Source: Zancudomyces culisetae
Taxonomy: Eukaryota; Kickxellomycota; Harpellomycetes; Harpellales; Legeriomycetaceae
Assembly (NCBI GenBank): GCA_001969505.1
Contig: LSSK01001490.1
Coordinates: 1 to 15,527 of the forward strand
Direction of reading: 5' to 3'
Length of the DNA stretch: 15,527 bases
The position numbers were made by a program, and so were the translations under genes. The stretch's first letter is position 1. Each line of letters begins with the position of its first letter. Under the pieces are notes generated by a model. That model was not told the DNA's origin. It made no database searches and saw only the letters and a list, made by a program, of their open reading frames with translations. Below, one piece after another: positions 1-9,800 of this stretch.

Positions 1-1569
1 TCAAGACTTGACACTAAGTGCCTACAGTGACTCAAATAATTGTTCAAATGTTTTTGATGTTCATTAAAAAATTGTTATATCTGACGAATACTATATCGTA
101 TCACTATAAATTTTACATTATTTTAAATCCTTTTAACATGTATTACCTATCAAATTTTTAGCATAATTAAATCACCAATCAACTGTAGATAATCAGTTAA
201 TAATAATAATAATTCGAACAATTATTTAGCCAATATTGTCAAAACTGGTCAAGCAATATTTAGTTTAGTACTATTTTTTATTTATATAAGACAATTGTTG
301 TCAGATAAGGCATGAAATTTTATGGAAAAAATTAGGGTTTTTATACTTATGAAAAAGTTAGAAACTTGAATAGAAATTATTGTTTCCATCACTTGATTAC
401 TAATCAAAATGTTCTAGACAGGAACTTATTATTAAAATCATTAAGTAATAATAAATTTCTAGAATGTTCTTAGAAAATCATGAAATGATAATTACGAATT
501 TATTAATTAAAATTCGTAATTTAAACTTACCAATAAATATAAATAGACACAACGGTCTAGAATTTAATTATATTTTATGGTTATGACAGTATCATTAATA
601 TTAATTAATTATAATTAGTATTATTTATTTTTTATTTAACAATTAGTTTAAAACATTAATATTGATACACATAATTAATATTAAATATAACATCATTAAT
701 ATTACGTATATTAATGAAATAAGTTTAATATTTATAAATATTTATGATAATATTAGTTTTAGTTATATATTAAGTTTTATTACAAACTTAGTTTTATAAA
801 AGGGTATACATTTCCCTTTGATGACAACTAAGTTTAACAATCTCGTTAATTAATTATAAAGTTTTATTAGTTAAATTTATAAATACTGTGTGTTAAAATA
901 AACATTTAATTAATAGCTATCGAAAACTAATTGTGTGATAGTTTGTTAATACCATTATTATTGTGTATATTATTGGTATCTAAAAGATGGTCGAATAGTA
1001 GGAAATTTGAAACTTGGGGTTCCCTAACGAATGGGTAAAAATTACACATTCACATCCTTTATAAATTTGAATATTTAATTTTACGTGTACTTTATTTATA
1101 TCTTTTATTCATCGATTTTATCTGAATTATCCAATATACTATTGACTTTAGTAACCATTTTCCTAAAAATGTACATCATGATATTTAGATATTGAAATTG
1201 GAGTATTCTTATATGGATGACTATAGTATCATTAATTAATTCACTTAGTTTTTGTCTTTTTGGCTTGGTTGACAGTATTAATTTAGTTTAGATTTTTATA
1301 TATTATAATTTATATTTTACCTGATAAAGTCTTAAATTGGAATTATCAGTTTTAGTTATTATATTCTTTTTAATTGTAAATTATAATTCAATCTTTGCAT
1401 CAAAGCTCTAGTCTAAATATAAAGCCACATGTTCTAACATAAAAAACTAATAATCTACCTAGAAAAATAATGCTCCAGTCACTTAGTGAATCCACTTTAT
1501 ATTGATACTAAGGTTATATTTATCAATAAATGGGAATTAGTTGATTAATGAAACACATCCACTAGATAA
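1..1569. other. AT-rich gene-free spacer
   Basis: I see no supportable gene here. The stretch is very AT-rich, with stops dense in every frame and no ORF of 60 codons. It contains a (TAA)5 microsatellite at about 198-212 and many ATTAAT/TTAATAT words between 580 and 780. I found no tRNA-like arms, no rRNA-like sequence and no mobile-element ends. Confidence 0.7.
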
Positions 1570-1579
1570 TTTGCAATAA

Positions 1580-1714
1580 AAGTGTAAACATAAGCAACAT
1601 AAGCAGAAAAGACGCTTTCTTGACCATGAAACCACTACAGGGATATCCATTATTGGATCCTTCTCAGCGAACATTTCACCGTGTTACGGGCTGGATGATA
1701 CTGGGTTTATTTAA
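1580..1714 (+). pseudogene. possible gene fragment in a GC-richer island
   Basis: This is a 45-codon open stretch, bounded by stops, in DNA visibly richer in G and C than its flanks. Around 1645-1711 the reading contains a hydrophobic TGISIIGSFSA piece, then SPCYGLDDTGFI just before a stop. The order (hydrophobic strand, Cys-x-Gly, then a G-F/Y-I-like strand) loosely recalls the C-terminal part of trypsin-like S1 proteases, whose decayed copy lies at the other end of this window. The similarity is weak: there is no catalytic motif and no clear start. An overlapping 39-residue ATG ORF in another frame (1626-1745) reads equally well, so even the frame is uncertain. It may be debris of an unrelated gene or chance. 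Confidence 0.2.
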
Positions 1715-1851
1715 CAAGATTGGAAAACTTAAGGTATCAAATTAATATAATTCTATTGGTTAAATAAAGGATTCTGGGTGATATATATAATAATTGGGTT
1801 ATGGGACATAACACACCGCAATAGATGTCCTTTTGTTTACGCCAGGGCTCA

Positions 1852-2004
1852 TTAAAAGAACATAGCTGCATTATGTTTATTCAGATTGTATATATCAGGT
1901 ATTTCGTCGACACTACAAGCATAATACCTAATTGGTGTTGTTCCATTGTAGTGATAGCACACACAGGTTTTGGTCCTATTTGCAATTTCCAATAGTTGAA
2001 TCAT
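1852..2004 (-). CDS. unsupported small Cys-containing ORF (50 aa)
   Basis: This is a complete ATG-to-TAA ORF of 50 residues on the minus strand, with an in-frame stop just upstream of its ATG. It starts MIQLLEIANR and has three cysteines in a CVC...C arrangement, with an NGT sequon between them. It has no clear signal peptide and I recognise no family. It lies in the same GC-richer island as the fragment at 1580-1714, and a 40-codon ORF overlaps it on the + strand (1873-1995). It could be an exon, decayed coding DNA or a chance ORF; only the base composition argues for it. Confidence 0.15.
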   Translation of the reverse strand: MIQLLEIANRTKTCVCYHYNGTTPIRYYACSVDEIPDIYNLNKHNAAMFF

Positions 2005-4154
2005 TTTTTTATACTAGAATCTGATTTTGATTGAAAATTGTCTAAACTTTTATATCTTGTCGTATAGTTTGACATATTTAAACTGGTAGTTGTAGAATAC
2101 CCTGTATATATTAATACCCAGTATTCAACTATATAAAAGAGTTGTGTATTAATATTGCTCATATTTTCACCAATACTAAAAAATTACATTACAATTCTAG
2201 ATGAAAGATCAAACTTTTATTTGATGTTTGGAAAAAAAAAATTAGCAACGTTTATTAAGGTGAAAAACAGTTTAAGCTAATCAAAACAAAGTGATTGAAT
2301 GTAATCGGCCAATTGCGAATCAGCTTCATTTTCGTATTTGAATTAATCTCTGAATGCGTGTAATTGTAATTATTCTAAATCATCAAACGTAATATTTTAA
2401 ACAAATGTAAATTTTCCATACAAATTCATAATATACCAGAAAAAATTGATTCGAGTTTACAGGGTTTTGGTATTAATGTATTAATAGTATAACCAGAATA
2501 TCTTTTTTTAAAAGCAAGTAGTATTTGTGTATTTTAGTTTGGGATGTGAGTTGGGTTCTACTATTATCAATTTGCTTTCATTATACCTCAAACCCAAAAC
2601 ATGGCAACAAAATTCTAATATGTAGATCAATTTTCTAGGGTTTTTATATAAGCAATCTTTTGTCAATTAATGGTTAGGTTCTACTCAATTATGTATACAA
2701 CTACAAGAACTAAAAATTCTAAAAGGTATAGGATTCCAATTAATTGGTGTTTGTTGGTATAATAAGGACAGCTATATTATAATTCGACATTAGCACATAT
2801 ATACATATAAAACAAAACACATTCGATTTGCCAGTTATGATAGCTCACTGTAGATATTATATTTTCTTTTTTTCGTTTGCGTGTAATATTCTATATTTAT
2901 GTTCACTTTTATTCTTCATTTTGTTTATTAAAATATGGAAAATTAACACTATTGATGGATGTACGGTTTTGCAGATAGTCATGTTTTTAATAAAAGATGA
3001 TTTTAAAGAGCTAGAGAAAAGATGAAAGTGGCCTTAAAGATACCAATAAACTGGAACTAGGCATTTGAAACAAGCACTTTTAAACGCAATGCTTTGATCT
3101 TATTTCTATTACTTTTTGATTGCAATAAGTTAGTTTGTCGGGATATAAATTATATCCATGTGTTGATACAGCTTGCCTTTCTAGAATAAAGTTTATAAAT
3201 TACAATGAGGTGGTATATCTTTGCAAATATGTTGATTTCGATTTAGTTAAATTCGGCTATATTAAAACATTTTTCTCATATTATAAATCTTAAAAGATGA
3301 TGTTTGGGGAGGTACCACAATTAAAACTATGCAGATTGTGGAAAACTTGTAATGCAGAAAAATTTGAGAGTAATAATTTGTGATATTCATAGAATAGAGG
3401 CTGGTCTTGAAACCCAGGAGAGGATCAGTAGATGTTGGACTTTTCTACTTGTAACTGCCCTGTTGTTACTCAGTTGAAGAGATATTATTTGACCCAGCAA
3501 CAATTAAATAAGAATTAATATAGAGTTGGGCCTATTCAAAAATCTAGCAGTCATATTTATGTGTTTAGGGTTGATTTATTTTAGCGATATAGATAATTTA
3601 ATTTCAGATAGAAAGCAATCAATATTTATAATTGCTATCGGAATAGCAAAGTGTAAGGATATAGGCTACAAAAATGTAACGAGAAAAAACATTAAACATT
3701 GTGTTTAGCAAATTTGGGCAAAAAAATCGATGTTTATTTTGTAATCTTGGGTGAGTTAGGTGTTTATTGGATTTATTCGATGAAATAGTAGTTTCTACAG
3801 CTTAACCGATTTGTAAAGAGAAACAAACAAGCAATCAGCTTAATGATTAATATTAGTGGTAATTATTACAGTTTTGTAGATTCGAATACGATATTGAGTA
3901 ATAAATTGAGTTATTGAGAATTGGTTGCTGTATAGTGGTAACTGTATCCATAATTGGGAGGGTAAGATGGGTACGACGGTTTGTAAGTGGGAAATAGGAT
4001 TAATAAAGAAATCAAGCTTTTGCAAATACCACACGTTGTTCTCTTACCAAGAAAGAAGGTGTTATAGAGTCTTGTTGAGTGTATTGTGGAATGAAAAAAA
4101 GTTATGGTAGCTTGAGGTTATTTTTATCGATTGATATTACGCAATTTGCAATCA
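2005..4154. other. AT-rich gene-free spacer
   Basis: No convincing gene is visible. The longest open stretches here are 60-65 codons and lack recognisable motifs. Those at 2828-3025 and 3526-3708 begin at TTG rather than ATG. Low-complexity A and T runs are common. Confidence 0.6.
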
Positions 4155-4177
4155 AGTTCAAAAACCAAAATTGAACT
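4155..4177. repeat. short inverted repeat
   Basis: AGTTCAA and TTGAACT are perfect 7-bp arms separated by 9 bases, able to form a small hairpin. A related AAGTTCAAC word occurs about 25 bp further on. No adjacent gene gives it a function. Confidence 0.35.
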
Positions 4178-5440
4178 AATGAGCGTATTTTATATAAGAT
4201 TAAGTTCAACATAATAGTGTATAAAGTGAGAAGATGGGAGAAATTGTCTATGAACTTTTCAACTGGGATTCAATATGATGGTCCAAAGTGAAGGCATAGA
4301 ATAGTGGAAAGTAGGGATTTAAATTGAATTTTTTATTAGTATTTTGGCTTTTCAAAGTTATCTTTGGATTGATGCCGCTTGATATGAAAGGGGGATGTGA
4401 ATAAGGGGAACGTTAATTAATTGCTTACTGTCATGGAGGAGTAAGAGGAGGTTGGGTATATCATCCGTAATATTGGATTAATTAATGGACCCAGCAAGTT
4501 TATTTTTACTTGCCGTACGGATATAATAGTATAAAGCAATTATCACGATTTAATTGGATATGAGTTCAAAACGATTAAATTAATTTAGAGTGGCAAAATT
4601 AATGTGATGGTAGTGGATAGAAAAAACGGAGATGAAAGCAGGAAAATAAACCAACGAATTAAACAGCAAGGATTTTTCGGGAGTGCAAGCCTGGTAAGTT
4701 GAATGTCATTGGAAAAGCCAAAATTAAATTTTTGTAAAACGGTTACCCACACCTGGAAAAAAATAGTATTGGCAAATGAGAACCTCAACAGAAAATAATA
4801 GGGATGCTTGAGGTTTGCTTGAGGTTTGCTTGGAGGATAAAGCAGATCTGCTTGTGGAGAGATAAAGATAAAGGGGGACAAAGCTGTTGAAAGTTACAGC
4901 AAGGATTGTGGGTAATAATGGTTAATATTATCTGCAACTAATGAAAGCGAACAAATGTTGGTATTTGACTTTAATTTTTTTTGACTAGGGGATTGGTGAA
5001 TGTGAGAGAGAGGGGGGTAGAGAGATTGGGAGGTCCAAAAGTCAAAATAAAAAAAAAGTCTGAGGTTTACAATGTGCGACGATTAGGAGGGTCAATGAAA
5101 ATGCAGATGGAATTAAAAAAACAGCGGAATTTTTATTTTTCTGCAAACTCGTTTGATTTATTTATTTATTTATTTTAGAAACGCATTAATACATCTGGCT
5201 AAAAATAAATATCGGCTAATGAAAAACCAGTAAAATCGTTAAAATCATTACAAATCCCCTTGAATATTAGGATTAGGAGATTTGTAAAATAACGTCTATT
5301 TGGTGGATTAATATATGCTGTATTTTCAATAATTCGATTATACAACAACAAACTAAAAACAAGCTTTTTGATGCTTTCCAACAATTAACTAGTGTTGTAA
5401 TTAATGCAACGTAAAGGTAAAAAACTGAATAAAAAAATAG
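4178..5440. other. purine-rich gene-free spacer
   Basis: The + strand is rich in A and G and poor in C, especially about 4230-4900 and 4990-5110. The longest ORF is 98 codons on the minus strand (4585-4881). It is hydrophobic and compositionally simple, as expected from reading the complement of purine-rich DNA, so I do not call it. A (TTTA) microsatellite lies at about 5157-5176. Confidence 0.55.
4806..4832. repeat. 11-bp tandem repeat, about 2.5 copies
   Basis: The unit GCTTGAGGTTT occurs twice in perfect tandem and is followed by the first five bases of a third copy. It is a minor slippage-type repeat in the purine-rich spacer. Confidence 0.7.
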
Positions 5441-5444
5441 CCAG

Positions 5445-5463
5445 AAAAAAAAAATTTTTTTTT
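5445..5463. repeat. A10-T9 tract
   Basis: Ten A are followed directly by nine T, a nearly perfect self-complementary poly(dA:dT) block, with another T-run just after it. In fungi such tracts often exclude nucleosomes near promoters, but this one is about 1.4 kb upstream of the nearest gene, so a promoter role is uncertain. Confidence 0.5.
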
Positions 5464-6193
5464 CCTCCGCCCTATTTTTTTTATTCTGGTTGTTGCTTTG
5501 TAAATGGTGTTTGTGTACATGAGAAAACGTGAGCTTTTAAAGTCTGATAACAAATTACTAGCAAGAAAAGTAATAAAAAAAAAGGTCGACGATTTCTACT
5601 TGTATTTTCATCAACAAATAAAATATTGATTGAATTTTTTTTTTAGTTTGCACCATAAATCTATGGTTAATGTAAATTCCAAAGTTCATATTGAAGAACA
5701 ACAAAAGTGGCTTTATTGGGTTCATTAGAAAAAATAACACAAAAAAAAAAGTTTGGAAAAAAAAAACACGCCCATCTGTTCTCTTTTATTTTTATTTTTA
5801 CATTATAATGGATGAACGATATTATGAATGGGATTATGAATGGAAGGACAAGAAAAGAAAAAATCTGGCCAGTACATTGACAAGCTATATTTATTATTAA
5901 ATTTGGGTTTAGTTTTTATATTAATGTTCTGCAAAGTTTTCAAGTTAAAAAACAAACATTAACATTTTCACTTTTTGCACTTTTACACTTTAGTTTTTAC
6001 CTGATGCTTTTCTTTTATACTTTCTATTCAACCTAAAAAAAAGTCTTTTTAAAATATTCTTAAGGGATAGATAGTAAAAGGTGGAGTAAAGGTATATTGC
6101 TTAATAAGAGAAGAGAGATAGCATTATCACTATAGTTATAAGCAAGCAAGTATTAGGAGAGAAGCAAAGAAATTATATAATTCAAAGACAAGA
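5464..6193. other. AT-rich upstream region of the glucan synthase gene
   Basis: No gene is called here. There is a 12-bp tandem repeat at 5821-5844 (two copies of ATTATGAATGG plus one base) inside a 30-codon ATG ORF (5808-5900) with no recognisable product. TATA-like words occur near 6137 and at 6174-6180, just before the candidate intron donor at 6194. The promoter of the glucan synthase probably lies here or further downstream, but I cannot fix the transcription start. Confidence 0.4.
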
Positions 6194-6400
6194 GTAAGTA
6201 TGTCCTAGATACTTGAGAGTTAATAGGAATAGCACGAATAAAAGATAAAAATAAGTGTGGGAGTTGGAGTAAGAAGTACGAGGGTGTCTTTAAACAAAAG
6301 ATTGGTACACTAGGTGAAATAGAACTAACATATATGTACTTTGGATAACATTAGATAATATTTGTTCTAGTTCTTGGTTGATATTATTATTTTTTTGCAG
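6194..6400 (+). other. candidate 5' leader intron (207 nt)
   Basis: A consensus GTAAGT donor at 6194-6199 pairs with a pyrimidine-rich TTTTTTGCAG acceptor ending at 6400. The only good branch-like word (ACTAAC near 6324-6329) sits about 70 nt before the acceptor, farther than is usual for short fungal introns. A TTCTAG acceptor at 6370 is an alternative. If real, it is non-coding and spliced from the glucan synthase leader. Confidence 0.35.
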
Positions 6401-6423
6401 TAATTATCTTGGCATCATTTAGA

Positions 6424-6483
6424 GTAAGTCATATACAATTAGCTGTGACCAGAGATGTTTATAGCTGACGCCAGTTTTTGCAG
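6424..6483 (+). other. candidate 60-nt 5' leader intron
   Basis: The donor GTAAGT is at 6424-6429, the branch-like GCTGAC at 6464-6469, and the acceptor TTTTTGCAG ends at 6483, about 15 nt after the branch A. Size, spacing and all three signals match a typical short fungal spliceosomal intron. It lies upstream of the in-frame stop before the glucan synthase start, so it would be a leader intron. Confidence 0.45.
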
Positions 6484-6488
6484 ATAAT

Positions 6489-6521
6489 ATGTATAATGTT
6501 ATGCTAAAAATTAACAAATAA
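6489..6521 (+). CDS. candidate upstream ORF in the leader (10 codons)
   Basis: An ATG six bases after the candidate acceptor at 6483 opens a 10-codon reading frame ending in TAA, with a second in-frame ATG at its fifth codon. If the transcript starts upstream of here, this could modulate translation of the glucan synthase. If transcription begins nearer the gene, it is irrelevant. There is no peptide feature to judge. Confidence 0.25.
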   Translation: MYNVMLKINK

Positions 6522-6816
6522 ATGTAATATGAATAGGTTTAGGCACAGTTGAAAAAAAATATCAATTCACGGGATTTAAGAGTTTAGGAAATCTACACTA
6601 TACAAACAACAAGACCCTGTATACAGTTCAGTATAAAGTTACTAATTGGGGAATTAAAGTATAGAAAGTTTTCAGGATATAGATACTAAAGTTTAATTTA
6701 TAATCTGGATAAACTTGGTACTAGAAAACGTCGATAATTTTTTCTTTTATTTTCAAAAAAAATTTGGGGATAAAGAAGGTCAAAGATAGTATAGAAATAA
6801 TAGTGGATAAAAAGAA

Positions 6817-6832
6817 TTAGGAAATTTCCTAA
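6817..6832. promoter_or_regulatory. perfect 16-bp palindrome upstream of the glucan synthase
   Basis: TTAGGAAATTTCCTAA reads the same on both strands and lies 67 bp before the start codon. Its core GGAAATTTCC matches two inverted heat-shock-element units (nGAAnnTTCn). A third unit is not intact: the next position reads AAA instead of GAA. It could be a dimeric factor site or chance in A-rich DNA. Confidence 0.3.
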
Positions 6833-6898
6833 AATAGAAAAGAGAATAGACAAAAAAAAGAACAAGAAAAAAACAATATAGATAAAAAATAAAAAAGG

Positions 6899-9800
6899 AT
6901 GGAATACTATGGAGGAGACCAAGGGGATAAAGGAGAAGACAAATACTATGGTAACGGGGGAGCAGAATACACAGCAGACAACTATGAGTATGATGAAATA
7001 GATCCATACTTGAATATAGAATACCAAAACTACGATACACAAAACTATGACAGGCAAAACTACGCAGATCAATATGAACCGTACGGAAACCAATATGGAG
7101 GAGATGAGATGTATGACGAGCAGGATTATGAAGGACAAGACCCATACGGAGCACCGTACGGAGAATACGGCGGAGAAGGATATGCACGAGACTACAGCTA
7201 TAATGGAGGAGGGTACCAGGGTAACCAAGGGCCAATAATGACAGTAGGAGGAGGAGAGGGTAGTGGGGGAAAGAGAAGAAGAGGAGCTAACCGAAGAAGA
7301 TCGATAGGGTATTCAGACCATGATTCAGCGAGCGATGGAGGATATTCAATTCGGTCATCGCTGGTGAAGACACCGGCGTCGCAGGCTTCGGGACAAGATG
7401 TGGATATATTTGGGGCATATAGAACAAAGACAGCAGATGCAGGAAGATATGGAGACTATGCGCCATCAACAGATTCGCTTTTGCACATGTTGGAGGCCAA
7501 GAAGCGGTTTAAGCCAACAGGGTCGGTGGGATCGTTTCTGAGGAACGAGTCGTGGGTGAGCAATCCAAAGCAAGGACAGGCTGATTTTGGAAAGGGTGAG
7601 TTCCTATTTAACGACGCGCCATATCCATCATGGAGTGATCCAAACCAGATCCCATTGTCGAAGGAGGAGATAGAGGATATATTTAAGGACTTGGCGTTTA
7701 GGTTGGGATTCCAGCAGGACAATATGAAGAACATGTATGACATGATGATGGTGCTTTTGGACAGTCGAGCATCACGAATGAGTCCAGGGATGGCATTGCT
7801 GACACTACATGCCGACTATATTGGAGGCGACCATGCAAACTACCGAAGATGGTATTTTTCAGCTCAGTTGGACAAGGATACACCGGCAGTTAGGGAAGAG
7901 ACAAGTCGTAAGAAAAAGCGCGAGGTAGATGAGCTAGAGGCGAATGGCCAGGAGGATGATACGATTAAGGAGTTTGAGAAAAACTGGCGGGCCAAGATGA
8001 GTGCGCTGTCACAATATGAGAAGGCAAGGCAGATGGCATTGTGGTTTCTGTTGTGGGGAGAGGCAGGAAACTTGAGATTCTGTAGTGAGCTTTTGTGTTT
8101 TATATTCAAGATGGCAGAAGATTATTACAAATCGGTGGCATGTCAGCAAAAGACAGAGGCAGAACCAGAGAACTGGTATTTGAGAAACATAGTAAAGCCG
8201 GTGTATGACTTTGTTAGAGACGAAGGATATGTGATAATTAAAGGGAAAATGTTGAGGAGAGAACGAGACCATATAGATATTATAGGATATGATGATTTGA
8301 ATGAAACGTTTTGGATGCCAAAGGGACTGTATAAACTCAAGACAATGGAGGAGAAGCAAGTGTTTATGGATATAGCACCGGAGGATCGATGGCTGCGGTT
8401 TAAGGATATCAACTTTAAGAAAAGCATTAGCAAGACGTATAAGGAACGCCGAACAATTGCACACATCCTGACGAATTTCAGTCGGGTGTGGATTATGCAT
8501 GTGGTGGTATATCTGTACTACATTATGTATGCGTCGAATTTTTTGTATGATGTGAGTTTTGAGTTGCGGGATTCAGGCAATCCAAACGTTGTTCTTAACG
8601 GACAGGTGGTCAAACTGCCAGACGTGACGCCACGGATGTTGACGTTGGTGGCAGCTATGGGAGCGTTTGCGCCATTGATATCGATATTGGGGACATTGTT
8701 TGAGATAACGTTTGTAGAGAGGAGTCGTTTGCATCTGAAAATATTGTTTTCGCGAATAGGATTGTTGATAGGATTCTTTATATTGGATTTGGCACCAGTA
8801 TATTTTTGTTTGAAGTTTGGATATGATCCACGATTTGAGGAAAAGAAGTATTCATCGTGGGTGACTGAGATATCGGATGGATATGACCCAGAAGCAGGAG
8901 GAAACACATTTGTATTTCCATTTGAAGCGGTAGATGAAGGCAGTGTCAAGTCATCAGCATTAAGAAACTTTAAAATTGTCAAGGCAGTGTCGATAGTACA
9001 ATTGATATATTCAATTGCAATTACAGTATATTTGGCAATAATCATTCCAGGGAAGTTTATGGTTAGAAATGTAAAAGGACGAGGAGAGCGAGGATTGATT
9101 AACCAGACATTTACAGCGAATTTCCCACCACTGCCACGGTCAGCTCGGTCAATTTCAGTTGCGTTGTGGTTAATAATTTTTGGATGCAAGTATTTGGAAT
9201 CATATTTCTTCTTGGCTTTGTCGTTTAAGGATACATTCCGGTGGCTATATTTCTATCAACCACTTGACTGTAATGAAAGGTTTTTGGGAAATATGTTGTG
9301 TTCATATCAAAACTACATTACGCTGTTTTTCATGTTATTGCTTGATCTGTTTTTGTTCTTTTTGGACACGTATCTGTGGTATGTGGTTTGGAACACGTTG
9401 TTTTCGGTGTTTATTTCGTTCCATTCGGGAATTTCGATTCTTACACCTTGGAAAAACATCTTTTCTAGACTGCCAAAGCGAATCTACACAAAGGTTTTGG
9501 CAACATCGGGAATGGAAATCAAATACAAACCCAAAGTGTTGTGCTCGCAGGTATGGAATGCAATTATTATAAGTATGTATCGAGAACACTTGCTTAGTAT
9601 TGAACATGTACAAAAATTGCTTTATCAACAAGTGCCAAGTGATGAGAGTGGAAAGAGATCATTGAAACAGCCATCATTCTTTGTATCGCAAGATGACTCC
9701 AACACAGCACAGGAGTATTATCCACCACATTCAGAGGCAGAGCGAAGAATATCGTTCTTTGCACAATCGTTGTCAACAGTGGTTCCAGAAGCGATTCCAG

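Noticed and set aside
3352-3477. 41-codon + strand ORF ending in a hydrophobic WTFLLVTALLLLS
   Set aside because: Short, in AT-rich spacer, with no neighbouring coding sequence; a single hydrophobic run is common by chance in such DNA.
4585-4881. 98-codon minus-strand ORF
   Set aside because: Simple hydrophobic composition, explained by the purine-rich + strand. It has no recognisable domain and no promoter-like context.
5691-5900. 69-codon + strand ORF with a Tyr/Trp/Glu-rich end
   Set aside because: Its Lys/Phe-rich content follows from A- and T-runs, and part of it is a 12-bp tandem repeat. I considered a duplicate of the glucan synthase N-terminus, but the match is only compositional.
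6698-7228. 176-codon minus-strand ORF (and a 151-codon one in another frame) over the glucan synthase start
   Set aside because: It is antisense to certain coding sequence and its Ile/Val/Phe-rich content is what the complement of Tyr/Gly/Asp-rich, purine-rich codons gives; no motif is seen.
8518-9189. 223-codon minus-strand ORF inside the glucan synthase
   Set aside because: It lies wholly antisense to conserved FKS membrane segments, and no family features are visible. It is a shadow ORF.
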